Of a stretch of 36,294 bases of DNA, positions 14,148 through 22,026 are shown in pieces. The notes under the pieces were generated by a model that was given only the letters and a program-made list of their open reading frames with translations, made no database searches and was not told where the DNA came from. Source of the DNA: Alphaproteobacteria bacterium. GTDB lineage: Bacteria > Pseudomonadota > Alphaproteobacteria > Acetobacterales > Acetobacteraceae. Each line of letters starts with the position of its first letter. Positions within the stretch are counted from its first letter, which is position 1. The stretch covers positions 1 to 36,294 of the forward strand of contig JAPLOI010000029.1 in NCBI GenBank assembly GCA_026400815.1, given 5' to 3'. The translations under genes were made by a program, and so were the position numbers.

Positions 14148-16352
14148 ATGCCCACCCTCGCCCCCATCGCCACCCCCACGGTCCGGCACCCCAACGCCGA
14201 CCAAAACCTCGTCGTCTTCCAACCCGTCCGCCAGCCGCCCAAGCCCGCCACCACCCGCCTGCAGGTCGTCTCGGAATACGAACCCGCCGGCGATCAGCCC
14301 ACCGCCATCCGCGAACTCGTCGCCGGCCTCAACAACAACGAACGCGACCAGGTCCTCCTCGGCGTCACCGGCTCCGGCAAAACCTTCACCATGGCCAAGG
14401 TGATAGAGTCGGTACAGAAACCCACCCTCATCCTCGCCCCCAACAAAACCCTCGCCGCCCAGCTCTACGGGGAAATGAAGGCCTTCTTCCCCAACAACGC
14501 CGTGGAATACTTCGTCAGCTACTACGACTACTACCAGCCCGAAGCCTACGTCCCCCGCACCGACACCTACATCGAAAAAGACAGCCAGATAAACGAACAG
14601 ATCGACCGCATGCGCCACGCCGCCACGCAGTCGCTCCTGGAACGCAACGACGTCATCATCGTCGCCTCCGTCTCCTGCATCTACGGCATCGGCTCGGTCG
14701 AAACGTATTCAAAGATGGTGGTCAAGCTCGAACCCGGCGGCCGCATCGATCGCGACCGCCTGGCCAAAGCCCTCGTCGAACTCCAATACCGCCGCAACGA
14801 CGTCGCCTTCCAGCGCGGCACCTTCCGCCTGCGCGGCGAAGTCGTCGATATCTTCCCCGCCCACTACGAAGACCGCGCCTGGCGCGTCACCCTCTTCGGC
14901 GACGAGATCGAGGGCATCTCCGAATTCGACCCCCTCACCGGTGAAACCACAGCCAAGCTCGAAACCATCACCATCTACGCCAACAGCCACTACGTCACAC
15001 CCCGCCCCACCCTCCAGCAGGCCGTGCAGGACATCAAGCAAGAGCTGAAGGACCGCCTGGATTTCTTCACCACCAACGGCCGCCTGCTCGAAGCCGAGCG
15101 CCTGCAGCAGAAAACCGCCTTCGACATGGAAATGATCGAGACCACCGGCTCCTGCAAATCGATCGAGAACTATTCCCGCTACCTCTCCGGCCGCAACCCG
15201 GGCGAACCCCCGCCCACCCTCTTCGAATACCTGCCGGAAAACGCGCTGCTCATCATCGACGAATCCCACGTCACCGTCCCCCAGATCGGCGGCATGGAAC
15301 GCGGCGACTACGCCCGCAAATCCATCCTCGCCGAATTCGGCTTCCGCCTCCCCTCCTGCATCGACAACCGCCCGCTGAAATTCGCCGAATGGGAAAGCTT
15401 CCGCCCGCAAACCCTCTTCGTCTCCGCCACCCCGGGCCCCTGGGAAATGGAACGCACCGGCGGCGCCTTCGCCGAACAGGTCATCCGCCCCACCGGCCTC
15501 ATCGACCCCGTCACCGAAATCCGCCCCGTCGATCGCCAGGTGGATGACCTCCTCGCCGAAGTCCGCACCGTCGCCCAAAACGGCGGCCGCACCCTGGTCA
15601 CCGTGCTGACCAAGCGCATGGCCGAGGACCTCACCGAATACCTCAACGAAAACGGCGTCCGCGTCCGCTACCTCCATTCCGATGTCGATACCCTCGAACG
15701 CATCGAGATCATCCGAGACCTCCGCATGGGCGTCTTCGATGTCCTCATCGGCATCAACCTGCTGCGCGAAGGCCTGGACATCCCGGAATGCCAGCTCGTC
15801 GCCATCCTGGATGCAGACAAGGAAGGCTTCCTGCGCAGCCGCACCAGCCTCATCCAAACCATCGGCCGCGCCGCCCGCAACATCGATGGCCGCGTCATCC
15901 TCTACGCCGACCGCATGACAGACAGCCTGCGCTACGCCATCGAGGAAACCGAACGCCGCCGCAACCGCCAGCGCACCTGGAACGAGGAACACGGCATCAC
16001 GCCGCAGGGGATCCGCAAGCAAATCGGCAAGGTGCTCGAATCCGTCTTCGAGCAGGATTACGTCACAGTCGCCCCCATGGCCGACAGCTCCGCCACCGAA
16101 TTCGTCGGCAAGGACCTCAAGGCCAGCATCGCCGAACTCGAAAAACGCATGCGCGCCGCCGCCGCCGACCTGGAATTCGAACAAGCCGCCCGCCTGCGCG
16201 ACGAAATCAAACGCCTCGAAGCCCTGGACCTCGGACTCGAACCACCCCCCGCGGCCAGTGCCACGCTGCGGCCCAGGAAAGACCACACGCCTAAGCCGAT
16301 GGGGCCGGGTGGTGGAGGGTACGATCCGAAGAAGCGCAGGGGTAGAAAGTAA
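14148..16352 (+). CDS. uvrB: Excinuclease ABC subunit B
   Basis: 734-aa UvrB, the helicase-like damage-verification subunit of nucleotide excision repair, which works with UvrA and UvrC. Walker A is GVTGSGKT (72-79). The beta-hairpin signature [12 protein letters not shown] is at about 125-136 and LIIDESH near 370. Helicase motif VI (QTIGRAARN) follows, and a C-terminal UVR domain ([31 protein letters not shown]) binds UvrC. It is longer than the E. coli protein (673 aa), mainly through an N-terminal extension of about 40 residues and a charged tail (KKRRGRK). ATG 14148 has GGAG upstream. The TAA is directly followed by a composite hairpin repeat shared with convergent leuA. Confidence 0.97.
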   Translation: MPTLAPIATPTVRHPNADQNLVVFQPVRQPPKPATTRLQVVSEYEPAGDQPTAIRELVAGLNNNERDQVLLGVTGSGKTFTMAKVIESVQKPTLILAPNKTLAAQLYGEMKAFFPNNAVEYFVSYYDYYQPEAYVPRTDTYIEKDSQINEQIDRMRHAATQSLLERNDVIIVASVSCIYGIGSVETYSKMVVKLEPGGRIDRDRLAKALVELQYRRNDVAFQRGTFRLRGEVVDIFPAHYEDRAWRVTLFGDEIEGISEFDPLTGETTAKLETITIYANSHYVTPRPTLQQAVQDIKQELKDRLDFFTTNGRLLEAERLQQKTAFDMEMIETTGSCKSIENYSRYLSGRNPGEPPPTLFEYLPENALLIIDESHVTVPQIGGMERGDYARKSILAEFGFRLPSCIDNRPLKFAEWESFRPQTLFVSATPGPWEMERTGGAFAEQVIRPTGLIDPVTEIRPVDRQVDDLLAEVRTVAQNGGRTLVTVLTKRMAEDLTEYLNENGVRVRYLHSDVDTLERIEIIRDLRMGVFDVLIGINLLREGLDIPECQLVAILDADKEGFLRSRTSLIQTIGRAARNIDGRVILYADRMTDSLRYAIEETERRRNRQRTWNEEHGITPQGIRKQIGKVLESVFEQDYVTVAPMADSSATEFVGKDLKASIAELEKRMRAAAADLEFEQAARLRDEIKRLEALDLGLEPPPAASATLRPRKDHTPKPMGPGGGGYDPKKRRGRK

Positions 16353-16475
16353 GCGTCTTCTTTTTCTGAAGAAAAAGAAGCAAAAAGACTCTTCAAACTT
16401 TGCGCCCGGCTCCCATGGGGAACCGGGCGCAAACGGATAAAAGTTTTTTGGTTCTTTTTTTCAAAAAAGAACCGC
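16353..16475. repeat. Composite hairpin repeat, copy 4, between uvrB and leuA
   Basis: Hairpin A (shorter, 24 nt) at 16357-16380, a perfect GC palindrome TTTGCGCCCGG / CCGGGCGCAAA at 16399-16433, and hairpin B at 16450-16473. The element fills the whole space between the two convergent stop codons and reads TAAGCG at one end and CGCTTA at the other. On each strand the GC stem is followed within about 15 nt by a T-run, so a bidirectional terminator is plausible. Confidence 0.85.
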
Positions 16476-18062
16476 TTAAGCCGGAATAGCCGCCGGCTCC
16501 GTCCGCTCGCGCTTCACGATCAGCTTGTTCAGCGCATGCACATAGGCCCGCACGGAGGCGACGATGGTATCGGTATCGGCCCCCTGGCCGTCCACCATCT
16601 TACCATTCTCCTCCAGCCGCACCGTCACGCGGGCCTGAGCGTCGGTCCCTTCGGTGACGGCGCCGACGGAATACAGCGTCAGCGTCGCCTCGTGCGGGAA
16701 CAGCGCGTGGATGGCGTTGAAGCAGGCATCCACCGGCCCGTCGCCGGTGGCGGTGGCCAGCGTGGTGGTGCCATCGATCTCCAGCTCCAGCTCAGCCTTC
16801 GGCGGCGCCTTGCTGCCCGCGCGCAGATCGAGCGACACGAACTTGATGCGGTCGTTGCCGCGCATCACCTCGTCGTCCACCAGGGCAGCGATGTCGTCGT
16901 CGAACACCACCTTCTTGCGGTCGGCCAGGTCCTTGAAGCGGCGGAACGCGTCGTTCAGCTGGTTGTCGCCCACATCGCCATAGCCCAGCGTCTTCAGCTT
17001 GTCGCGAAAGGCGGCCCGGCCGGAATGCTTGCCCAGTACCAGGCTGGACCGTGCCCAGCCGATCGATTGCGGGGTCATGATCTCATAGGTGCCGGCATGC
17101 TTCAGCACGCCGTCCTGGTGGATGCCGGATTCATGGGCGAAGGCATTGCGGCCCACGATCGCCTTGTTCGGCTGCACGTCGAACCCGGTGATGGTGGACA
17201 GCAGCTTGGAGGTCTTGAGGATCTTCTCGGTCACGATACGCGGCTTGGCGCTCACGATGTCCGGCCGGGTACGCATCGCCATCGCAATCTCTTCCAGCGC
17301 GGCATTGCCCGCCCGCTCGCCGATGCCGTTGATGGTGCACTCCACCTGCCGCACCCCGGCCTGCAGCGCGGCAATCGTGTTGGCCACCGCCATGCCGAGG
17401 TCGTTGTGGTTGTGGGCTGAGAAGATCACCTTTTCCGCGCCCGGCACCCGGTTGCGCAGCATGGTGAACATGCGGGCAATGTCGGCCGGCATGGCGTAGC
17501 CAACAGTGTCGGGGATGTTGATGGTGGTGGCACCGGCGCGGATCGCGGCTTCCACCGCGCGGCACAGGAAGTCGTCATCGCTGCGGCTGCCATCCTCGGC
17601 AGACCACTCCACGTCGTCGGTGTGCTGGCGCGCCAGCGTCACGTGGGTGGTGATGCTCTCCAGCACCTCCTCGCGCGTCATGCGCAGCTTGTGCTCCATG
17701 TGCAGGTCAGAGGTGGCGATCACGATATGGATGCGCGGCCGGGCAGCAGGCTTCAGCGCCTCCGCCGAGCGCAGGATATCGGCGCGCGCATGGCGGCCCA
17801 GGCTGGCGATCACCGGGCCGTCCGGCCGGCGGCCGACGGTCTCGGCGATGGCCTTCACGCTCTCGAAATCGCCGACGGAGGCAATGGCGAAGCCGGCTTC
17901 CATCACGTCCACGCCCAGCTCGGCCAGCGCCTCGGCCATGCGCAGCTTCTCCTTGAGGTTCATGGAGAAGCCAGGGCTCTGCTCGCCATCACGCAGCGTG
18001 GTGTCGAAGATGATGATGCGGTCGTCGTCCAGCTTGCCGAAGCTGGGATGGGTGATGCTCAT
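16476..18062 (-). CDS. leuA: 2-isopropylmalate synthase
   Basis: 528-aa LeuA, which condenses acetyl-CoA with 2-oxoisovalerate in the first committed step of leucine synthesis. The HMGL-like motif TTLRDGEQSPG is at residues 21-31, metal-binding HNH at 217-219, and GIGERAGNAALEE and NAFAHESGIHQDG follow. The C-terminal allosteric leucine-sensing domain is present (ATLTLYSVGAVTEGTDAQARVTVRLEENG). The frame permits GTG at 18069-18071, but ATG 18060-18062 is chosen because GAGGAA lies at proper distance from it and only 1 nt from the GTG. A Leu-rich leader peptide upstream suggests control by attenuation in response to charged tRNA-Leu. Confidence 0.96.
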   Translation of the reverse strand: MSITHPSFGKLDDDRIIIFDTTLRDGEQSPGFSMNLKEKLRMAEALAELGVDVMEAGFAIASVGDFESVKAIAETVGRRPDGPVIASLGRHARADILRSAEALKPAARPRIHIVIATSDLHMEHKLRMTREEVLESITTHVTLARQHTDDVEWSAEDGSRSDDDFLCRAVEAAIRAGATTINIPDTVGYAMPADIARMFTMLRNRVPGAEKVIFSAHNHNDLGMAVANTIAALQAGVRQVECTINGIGERAGNAALEEIAMAMRTRPDIVSAKPRIVTEKILKTSKLLSTITGFDVQPNKAIVGRNAFAHESGIHQDGVLKHAGTYEIMTPQSIGWARSSLVLGKHSGRAAFRDKLKTLGYGDVGDNQLNDAFRRFKDLADRKKVVFDDDIAALVDDEVMRGNDRIKFVSLDLRAGSKAPPKAELELEIDGTTTLATATGDGPVDACFNAIHALFPHEATLTLYSVGAVTEGTDAQARVTVRLEENGKMVDGQGADTDTIVASVRAYVHALNKLIVKRERTEPAAIPA

Positions 18063-18170
18063 GCTGGGCACTTCCTCGTTTACTCTTACCGCGCCGTGTG
18101 GCGCCGATGGCCACGCGAGCGCGCAGCCGGCCTCAGGGCTTCCCCTGAGCGATGCCGCATTCGCGCGGCG
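18063..18170 (-). promoter_or_regulatory. leuA leader region with stem-loops (attenuator)
   Basis: The 108 nt between the leader peptide stop and the leuA start. On the minus strand it contains a perfect stem-loop CTCAGGG-GAAG-CCCTGAG (18132-18149) and further GC-rich pairing (GGCGCC...GGCGCGG) before the ribosome binding site. No clear T-run follows a stem, so termination may be Rho-dependent, or the structure may act on translation. The location and leader peptide support attenuation; the alternative structures are not worked out. Confidence 0.55.
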
Positions 18171-18278
18171 TCACGCCCAGGGGCGGCTAAGTCGAAGAAG
18201 AAGGAGAAGGCCAAGGCGCGCCGACGGCTGCGCGGAAGCGCGCACGCTCAGATCGGCAAAGGGGGCAGCCTTGTGCAT
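18171..18278 (-). CDS. leuL: leuA leader peptide, Leu-rich
   Basis: 35-codon ORF upstream of leuA, on the same strand. Its end reads L-G-L-L-L-L-L-R-L-S-R-P-W-A-stop: seven Leu codons within nine, mostly CTT/CTC with one TTG-free run, just before the stem-loops. This is the classic design of a leucine attenuator, where ribosome stalling at Leu codons reports tRNA-Leu charging. I choose ATG 18276-18278. A possible promoter (18287-18315) would start transcription only a few bases before it, so the mRNA may be leaderless, as known for the trp leader of rhizobia. An upstream GTG (18288-18290) is an alternative start. Confidence 0.75.
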   Translation of the reverse strand: MHKAAPFADLSVRASAQPSARLGLLLLLRLSRPWA

Positions 18279-18286
18279 GGGATGGG

Positions 18287-18315
18287 ACACTAGCGGCGCC
18301 CCCGCGATGGTGCAA
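18287..18315 (-). promoter_or_regulatory. Possible leuA promoter
   Basis: On the minus strand TTGCAC (18315-18310), 17 nt, TAGTGT (18292-18287). Each box matches the consensus at 3 of 6 positions, but the spacing is ideal. The predicted start lies about 18279-18281, directly before the leader ATG. Confidence 0.35.
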
Positions 18316-18352
18316 GCATCGCCCCCGCAACCCAGAACAGCCGGAAACGCCC

Positions 18353-19357
18353 ATGCCCCCCCAGAAACACAAGGTCGTATTCTGCCGCGCGCTGCATCCC
18401 ACCGCGATGGAGATGCTCGCCGCCCGCCCGGATATCGAGGTGACGCTGCTCTCCACCGAGTTCCGTGGCCCGCCGATGACAAAGGAACTGGCGGCCAACG
18501 TCGGCGATGCCGATGCCATCATGGTTGGGCTGGAGAAGGTGCAGTTGGACCTGCTGAGCCAGGCCCCGAAGCTGCGCATGGTCAGCCGCTTCGGCGTGGG
18601 GTTCGATACGCTCGATATCCCGGAATGCACCCGCCGCGGCGTGACCGTGGGCGTGGTGAACGGCGCCAACGACCTGTCCGTGGCCGAACACGCCATGATG
18701 CTGATGCTGGCCGTCGCCCGCCGCACCACGGAATACGATGCCTCCGTGCGCGCCGGCACCTGGATGATCCAGACCGGGCGGCGCATGCATGAGCTGTCGG
18801 AGCGCACCATCCTGATCGTCGGCTACGGCCGCATCGGCACGCGCGTGGCCAAGCTGTGCACGGCGTTCGGCATGAAGGTGATGGTGCACGACCCCGCCTT
18901 CCCCACCCCACGCATCGCCGCCGACGGCCACATCCCGGCGCCGAACCTGATGGAAGCGGTACCGCAGGCGGACGTGATCAGCCTGCACTGCCCGCTGAGC
19001 GACGAAACCCGCAAGATGGTGGATGCGAGTTTCCTCAAGCAGATGAAGCCCACCGCCTGGCTGATCAACACCGCCCGCGGCGGCCTGGTGGACGAGCCGG
19101 CCCTGGCCGAGGCGCTCGCCCGCGGCACCATCGAAGCCGCCGGGGTGGACGTGCTGGTGCAGGAACCGCCGAACCCCGACAACCCGCTGTTCAAGCTGCC
19201 CAACGTGGTGCTCGCCCCGCACAACGCCGCCGCCCCGCTGGAATGCTACGCCAAGATGTCCCGCCGCGCGGTGGCCAACATCCTGGACTACTTCGACGGC
19301 AAGCTGGACCCCGGCTACGTGGTGAACCCCGAGACCCTGGGGAAGAACTCCAAATGA
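18353..19357 (+). CDS. D-2-hydroxyacid dehydrogenase (phosphoglycerate dehydrogenase-like)
   Basis: 334-aa NAD-dependent D-isomer-specific 2-hydroxyacid dehydrogenase. The Rossmann motif GYGRIGTRVA starts at residue 157. The catalytic residues are Arg242 (NTARGGLVDE), Glu271 (VQEPP) and His290 (APHNAAAP). It lacks the ACT and intervening domains of SerA from E. coli, and 334 aa fits short-form enzymes acting on glyoxylate, hydroxypyruvate or related keto acids. It overlaps the next gene by 4 nt (ATGA), so it works with the class V aminotransferase; together they suggest interconversion of a hydroxy, keto and amino acid. Divergent from leuA. Confidence 0.9.
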   Translation: MPPQKHKVVFCRALHPTAMEMLAARPDIEVTLLSTEFRGPPMTKELAANVGDADAIMVGLEKVQLDLLSQAPKLRMVSRFGVGFDTLDIPECTRRGVTVGVVNGANDLSVAEHAMMLMLAVARRTTEYDASVRAGTWMIQTGRRMHELSERTILIVGYGRIGTRVAKLCTAFGMKVMVHDPAFPTPRIAADGHIPAPNLMEAVPQADVISLHCPLSDETRKMVDASFLKQMKPTAWLINTARGGLVDEPALAEALARGTIEAAGVDVLVQEPPNPDNPLFKLPNVVLAPHNAAAPLECYAKMSRRAVANILDYFDGKLDPGYVVNPETLGKNSK

Positions 19358-20490
19358 CCGCCCCCCTCGCCTGCCAGCGCGACCTTTTCGAAATCCCGGC
19401 GGAGGTCGCCTATCTCAACGCCGCCGCCTATGTGCCGCTGCCGCGCGCGGTGCGGGAGGCGGGGCAGCTGGGGGTGACGACCAAGAGCTTCCCCTGGCAC
19501 ATGGGCGCCACCCACGGCACGGCGATCTCCGAACGCGCCCGCACCGCGGCAGCATCGCTGCTGGGCACGGCCGTGGACAATGTGGCGATCACCGGGGCGG
19601 TCAGCTACGGCATCGCCACGGCGGCGAAGAACCTGAAGATCGCGCGCGGCAGCCGCGTGCTGATGATCGAAGGCGAGTTCCCCTCCCTCGCCCTGGTATG
19701 GCCCGAGCTGGCCGCAGCGGCGGGGGCCACGGTGGAGGTGGTGCAGCGCCCTGCCGATGCCGACTGGACCTCAGCCCTTCTGGAAGCGATCGAACGCCCC
19801 GGCGCACCCCCCGTGGGTCTGGCCGCGCTGACGCCGTTGCACTGGAGCGACGGGTCCTTGATCGACCTCGCCCGCATCGCGCCTGCGCTGCACCGCCAGG
19901 GCGCGCGCATCGTGATCGACGCGACGCAGACGGCGGGCGTGCTCGATCTCGACCTCGATGTGCTGAAGCCGGATTTCCTGGCCTTCCCCACCTACAAATG
20001 GGTGCTGGGGCCGTATTCCGTGGCCTTCCTGTATGTGGCGCCGGAGCACCAGGATGGGGTGCCGCTGGAGAACCACGGCCCGGCACGGCAGGCGGGTTCC
20101 AACAGCTACATCCCCACCGCCCGCCGCTTCGACCGTGGCGAGCGCAACGATCCCGTCGGCCTGCCGATGGCCGCCGTGGGGCTGGAACAGGTGCTGGAGT
20201 GGGAGCGCCCGGCGGTCGCAGCACGTCTGCGCGGCCTGACCGATGCGCTGGCCGCGGCGGTCGGCGACCTGCCCGGCATCTCCATGCTGCCGCGCGAGCG
20301 GCGCGCGCCGCATATCCTCGGCCTGCGTTTCGCCGGCGGCCTGCCGGCCGGAATGCTGGACCGGCTGGCCGGGCGGGGGGTGCATGTGGCAGACCGGATG
20401 GGCGTGATGCGCGTCAGCCCGCACGTCTACAACCATGAAGGTGACGTGGCCGCCTTCGCCGCGGCGCTGAAAGCGGAACGCGCCTCGTAA
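19354..20490 (+). CDS. Class V aminotransferase-fold PLP enzyme
   Basis: 378-aa fold-type I PLP enzyme of aminotransferase class V (relatives include cysteine desulfurases, serine-glyoxylate aminotransferases and isopenicillin N epimerases). The Schiff-base Lys215 is in FPTYKWVLGP, with Asp189-x-x-Gln192 in IVIDATQTAGV binding the pyridine ring, and HWSDGSLIDL upstream. No desulfurase-type active-site Cys loop is obvious. It is coupled to the upstream hydroxyacid dehydrogenase by a 4-nt overlap. The substrate is not determinable. A tRNA gene follows 43 nt downstream. Confidence 0.87.
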   Translation: MTAPLACQRDLFEIPAEVAYLNAAAYVPLPRAVREAGQLGVTTKSFPWHMGATHGTAISERARTAAASLLGTAVDNVAITGAVSYGIATAAKNLKIARGSRVLMIEGEFPSLALVWPELAAAAGATVEVVQRPADADWTSALLEAIERPGAPPVGLAALTPLHWSDGSLIDLARIAPALHRQGARIVIDATQTAGVLDLDLDVLKPDFLAFPTYKWVLGPYSVAFLYVAPEHQDGVPLENHGPARQAGSNSYIPTARRFDRGERNDPVGLPMAAVGLEQVLEWERPAVAARLRGLTDALAAAVGDLPGISMLPRERRAPHILGLRFAGGLPAGMLDRLAGRGVHVADRMGVMRVSPHVYNHEGDVAAFAAALKAERAS

Positions 20491-20533
20491 CAGGATTGCA
20501 CCGCCCGCGCTTGTGGCGGAAAACGGCGTGTGT

Positions 20534-20619
20534 GCGGGCGTGGCGAAATGGTAGCCGCAGCAGACTTAAAATCTGCTTCCCGTCAGGGAGTGTGGGTTCG
20601 AGTCCCGCCGCCCGCACCA
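20534..20619 (+). tRNA. tRNA-Leu (UAA)
   Basis: 86-nt class II tRNA. The acceptor arms GCGGGCG (20534-20540) and CGCCCGC (20609-20615) pair perfectly. The anticodon stem is AGCAGA/TCTGCT with loop CTTAAAA, so the anticodon is TAA (Leu, UUA/UUG). A long variable arm (TCCCGTCAGGGAGT) and the T arm GTGGGTTCGAGTCCCGC follow. CCA is encoded (20617-20619). Confidence 0.96.
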
Positions 20620-20644
20620 TGGTGCCGCGCATCGGCCGCTTCGC

Positions 20645-21484
20645 TCAGCCTCGGAACAGCGCGGCGTTGTCCGCGGCGTAGCTGGCCAGGCTGCGCGGCG
20701 CGGTGCCGGTGAGGGTCTGCACGTCGGCGGTCACGGCCGATGTCCAGCCTTCCCGGACGGGGTGGAAGATGGCGGCGAGGAAGCCGGCATACTCCGTCGG
20801 CACGCCGGCGCCGGTCAGCATCACGATGAAGCCCGCGTCATCGACCGGAAGATAGCGGATGGCGCGCCCCGCCGCGGCCGAGAGGATCGCCGCGGCCTCC
20901 GCATAGCCGAGCGGCGCGGGGCCGGTGAGGTTGAAGGCCTGGCCGTCGAAGCGGTCGCTGCGCAGGGCGGCGGCCGCACAGGCGGCGATGTCGCGCGCAT
21001 CGATGAAGCTGGTGCGGCCCTCGGCCGCCGGCACGGCGATCACCCCGTGGCAGATGCCTTCGCGCCAGAAGCTGTGGAAGTTGTCGGCGAACCAGTTGGG
21101 CCGCAGGATCACATGCGGGGTGCCGCTGCGCTGCAGCGCGATCTCGGTGCGGCGGTAGGGGATGGTGTCATCCGCATCCGCGCCGAAGACGGACATCATC
21201 ACCACCTTCACCCGCCGCACCGCCGCCGCGGCGATGAGTGCGCCGAACGACTCCTCGATGGCGAGATGGCCGGTCGGCAGCAGCAGGAAGGCACGGTCCA
21301 CGCCCTCGAAGGCGGGGCCGTGCGTGGCCGCGTCGGCGAGGTCGAAGCGGATCGCCTCCGCGCCGGCGATGGGCGTGGCGTTGCGGGTTGCCGCCCGCAC
21401 CGTCTCGCCCGCGGCGAGGAGCTGCGCGACGAGGTGGGTGCCGACGGTGCCGGTGGCGCCGAGGACGAGGATCTTGCCAGCCAT
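20645..21484 (-). CDS. NmrA-like NAD(P)-binding protein
   Basis: 279-aa atypical SDR of the NmrA/NAD(P)H quinone oxidoreductase-2 type. The N-terminal KILVLGATGTVGTHLVAQL carries the GxTGxxG dinucleotide motif, followed by AATRN and VILRPNWFADNF. The catalytic Tyr-Lys pair of classical SDRs is not evident, as usual for this group. ATG 21484 with GGAG upstream puts the Rossmann strand at the N-terminus; an in-frame start at 21517 adds 11 unlikely residues. Divergent from an HxlR regulator across 109 bp, an arrangement typical of a regulator controlling the adjacent redox gene. Confidence 0.85.
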   Translation of the reverse strand: MAGKILVLGATGTVGTHLVAQLLAAGETVRAATRNATPIAGAEAIRFDLADAATHGPAFEGVDRAFLLLPTGHLAIEESFGALIAAAAVRRVKVVMMSVFGADADDTIPYRRTEIALQRSGTPHVILRPNWFADNFHSFWREGICHGVIAVPAAEGRTSFIDARDIAACAAAALRSDRFDGQAFNLTGPAPLGYAEAAAILSAAAGRAIRYLPVDDAGFIVMLTGAGVPTEYAGFLAAIFHPVREGWTSAVTADVQTLTGTAPRSLASYAADNAALFRG

Positions 21485-21526
21485 GGGGTAGGGCTCCGCG
21501 AAGGCGATTTCCGGCACCTTTGGTAT

Positions 21527-21577
21527 GTTTCGGAAACCAGGTTACGATTAGACCTTAGATAGAAAACCCGTTACCTG
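21527..21577. promoter_or_regulatory. Candidate HxlR operator region
   Basis: The intergenic space between the divergent NmrA-like and HxlR genes has a palindrome GTTTC-G-GAAAC (21527-21537), directly followed by an inverted pair CAGGTTACG (21538-21546) / CGTTACCTG (21569-21577) with 8 of 9 positions matching. This is the only AT-rich, symmetric DNA nearby. Binding by HxlR is inferred from position. Confidence 0.45.
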
Positions 21578-21593
21578 CTGTGAAGAAGGCACC

Positions 21594-21998
21594 ATGAACT
21601 CACCTGGTCACCGCGCGGAAACCGCCCCGGCCGTCGTGCATGCCTACGACGTCTATGCCGAGGCCTGCCCCACGCGCCTCGTGCTCGATCGCCTGGCCGA
21701 CAAATGGGTCGTGCTCATCCTGGGCCGGCTTGCCCTGCGGCCGATGCGCTTCAACCAGCTGCGGCGCGACATCCAGGGCGTGTCGCAGAAGGTGCTGTCG
21801 CAGACGCTGAAGCGGCTGGAGCGCGACGGGCTGCTGCTGCGCCGCGCCTTCGCGACGGTGCCGGTGACCGTGGAATATTCGATCACCCCGCTGGGCGCGA
21901 CGCTTGCCGGGCGCATCGCCGAGATCGCGCAATGGGCGGAGCAGCATGTGGAGGCGGTGCTGGCGGCCCAGCGGCGCTACGACGAAGCCGGCGGCTGA
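21594..21998 (+). CDS. HxlR-family transcriptional regulator
   Basis: 134-aa winged-helix regulator of the HxlR family (DUF24). CPTRLVLDRLADKWVVLILGRLALRPMRFNQLRRDIQGVSQKVLSQTLKRLERDGLLLRR covers the conserved Cys near the N-terminus, the helix-turn-helix and the wing start; VEYSITPLG closes the wing. HxlR proteins often sense reactive electrophiles or redox state through that Cys. It is divergent from the NmrA-like oxidoreductase, its probable target, with a palindrome between them. Convergent with the amidase, 28 nt away. Confidence 0.92.
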   Translation: MNSPGHRAETAPAVVHAYDVYAEACPTRLVLDRLADKWVVLILGRLALRPMRFNQLRRDIQGVSQKVLSQTLKRLERDGLLLRRAFATVPVTVEYSITPLGATLAGRIAEIAQWAEQHVEAVLAAQRRYDEAGG

Positions 21999-22026
21999 AC
22001 CCACCCAGGGCGGAGCGGGAAGGGCG

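Noticed and set aside
14709-16286. 525-codon open frame on the minus strand, antisense to uvrB
   Set aside because: Composition (Gly/Ala/Asp/Val-rich, no domain) is that expected from the complement of a GC-rich gene. UvrB on the other strand is certain.
18132-18149. Stem-loop called as an intrinsic terminator before leuA
   Set aside because: No T-run follows on the minus strand, so it is reported only as part of an attenuator region, not as a terminator.
16350-18352. Replication origin at the strand-composition switch
   Set aside because: No DnaA boxes, AT-rich unwinding region or origin genes are visible, so the skew change is reported without calling an origin.
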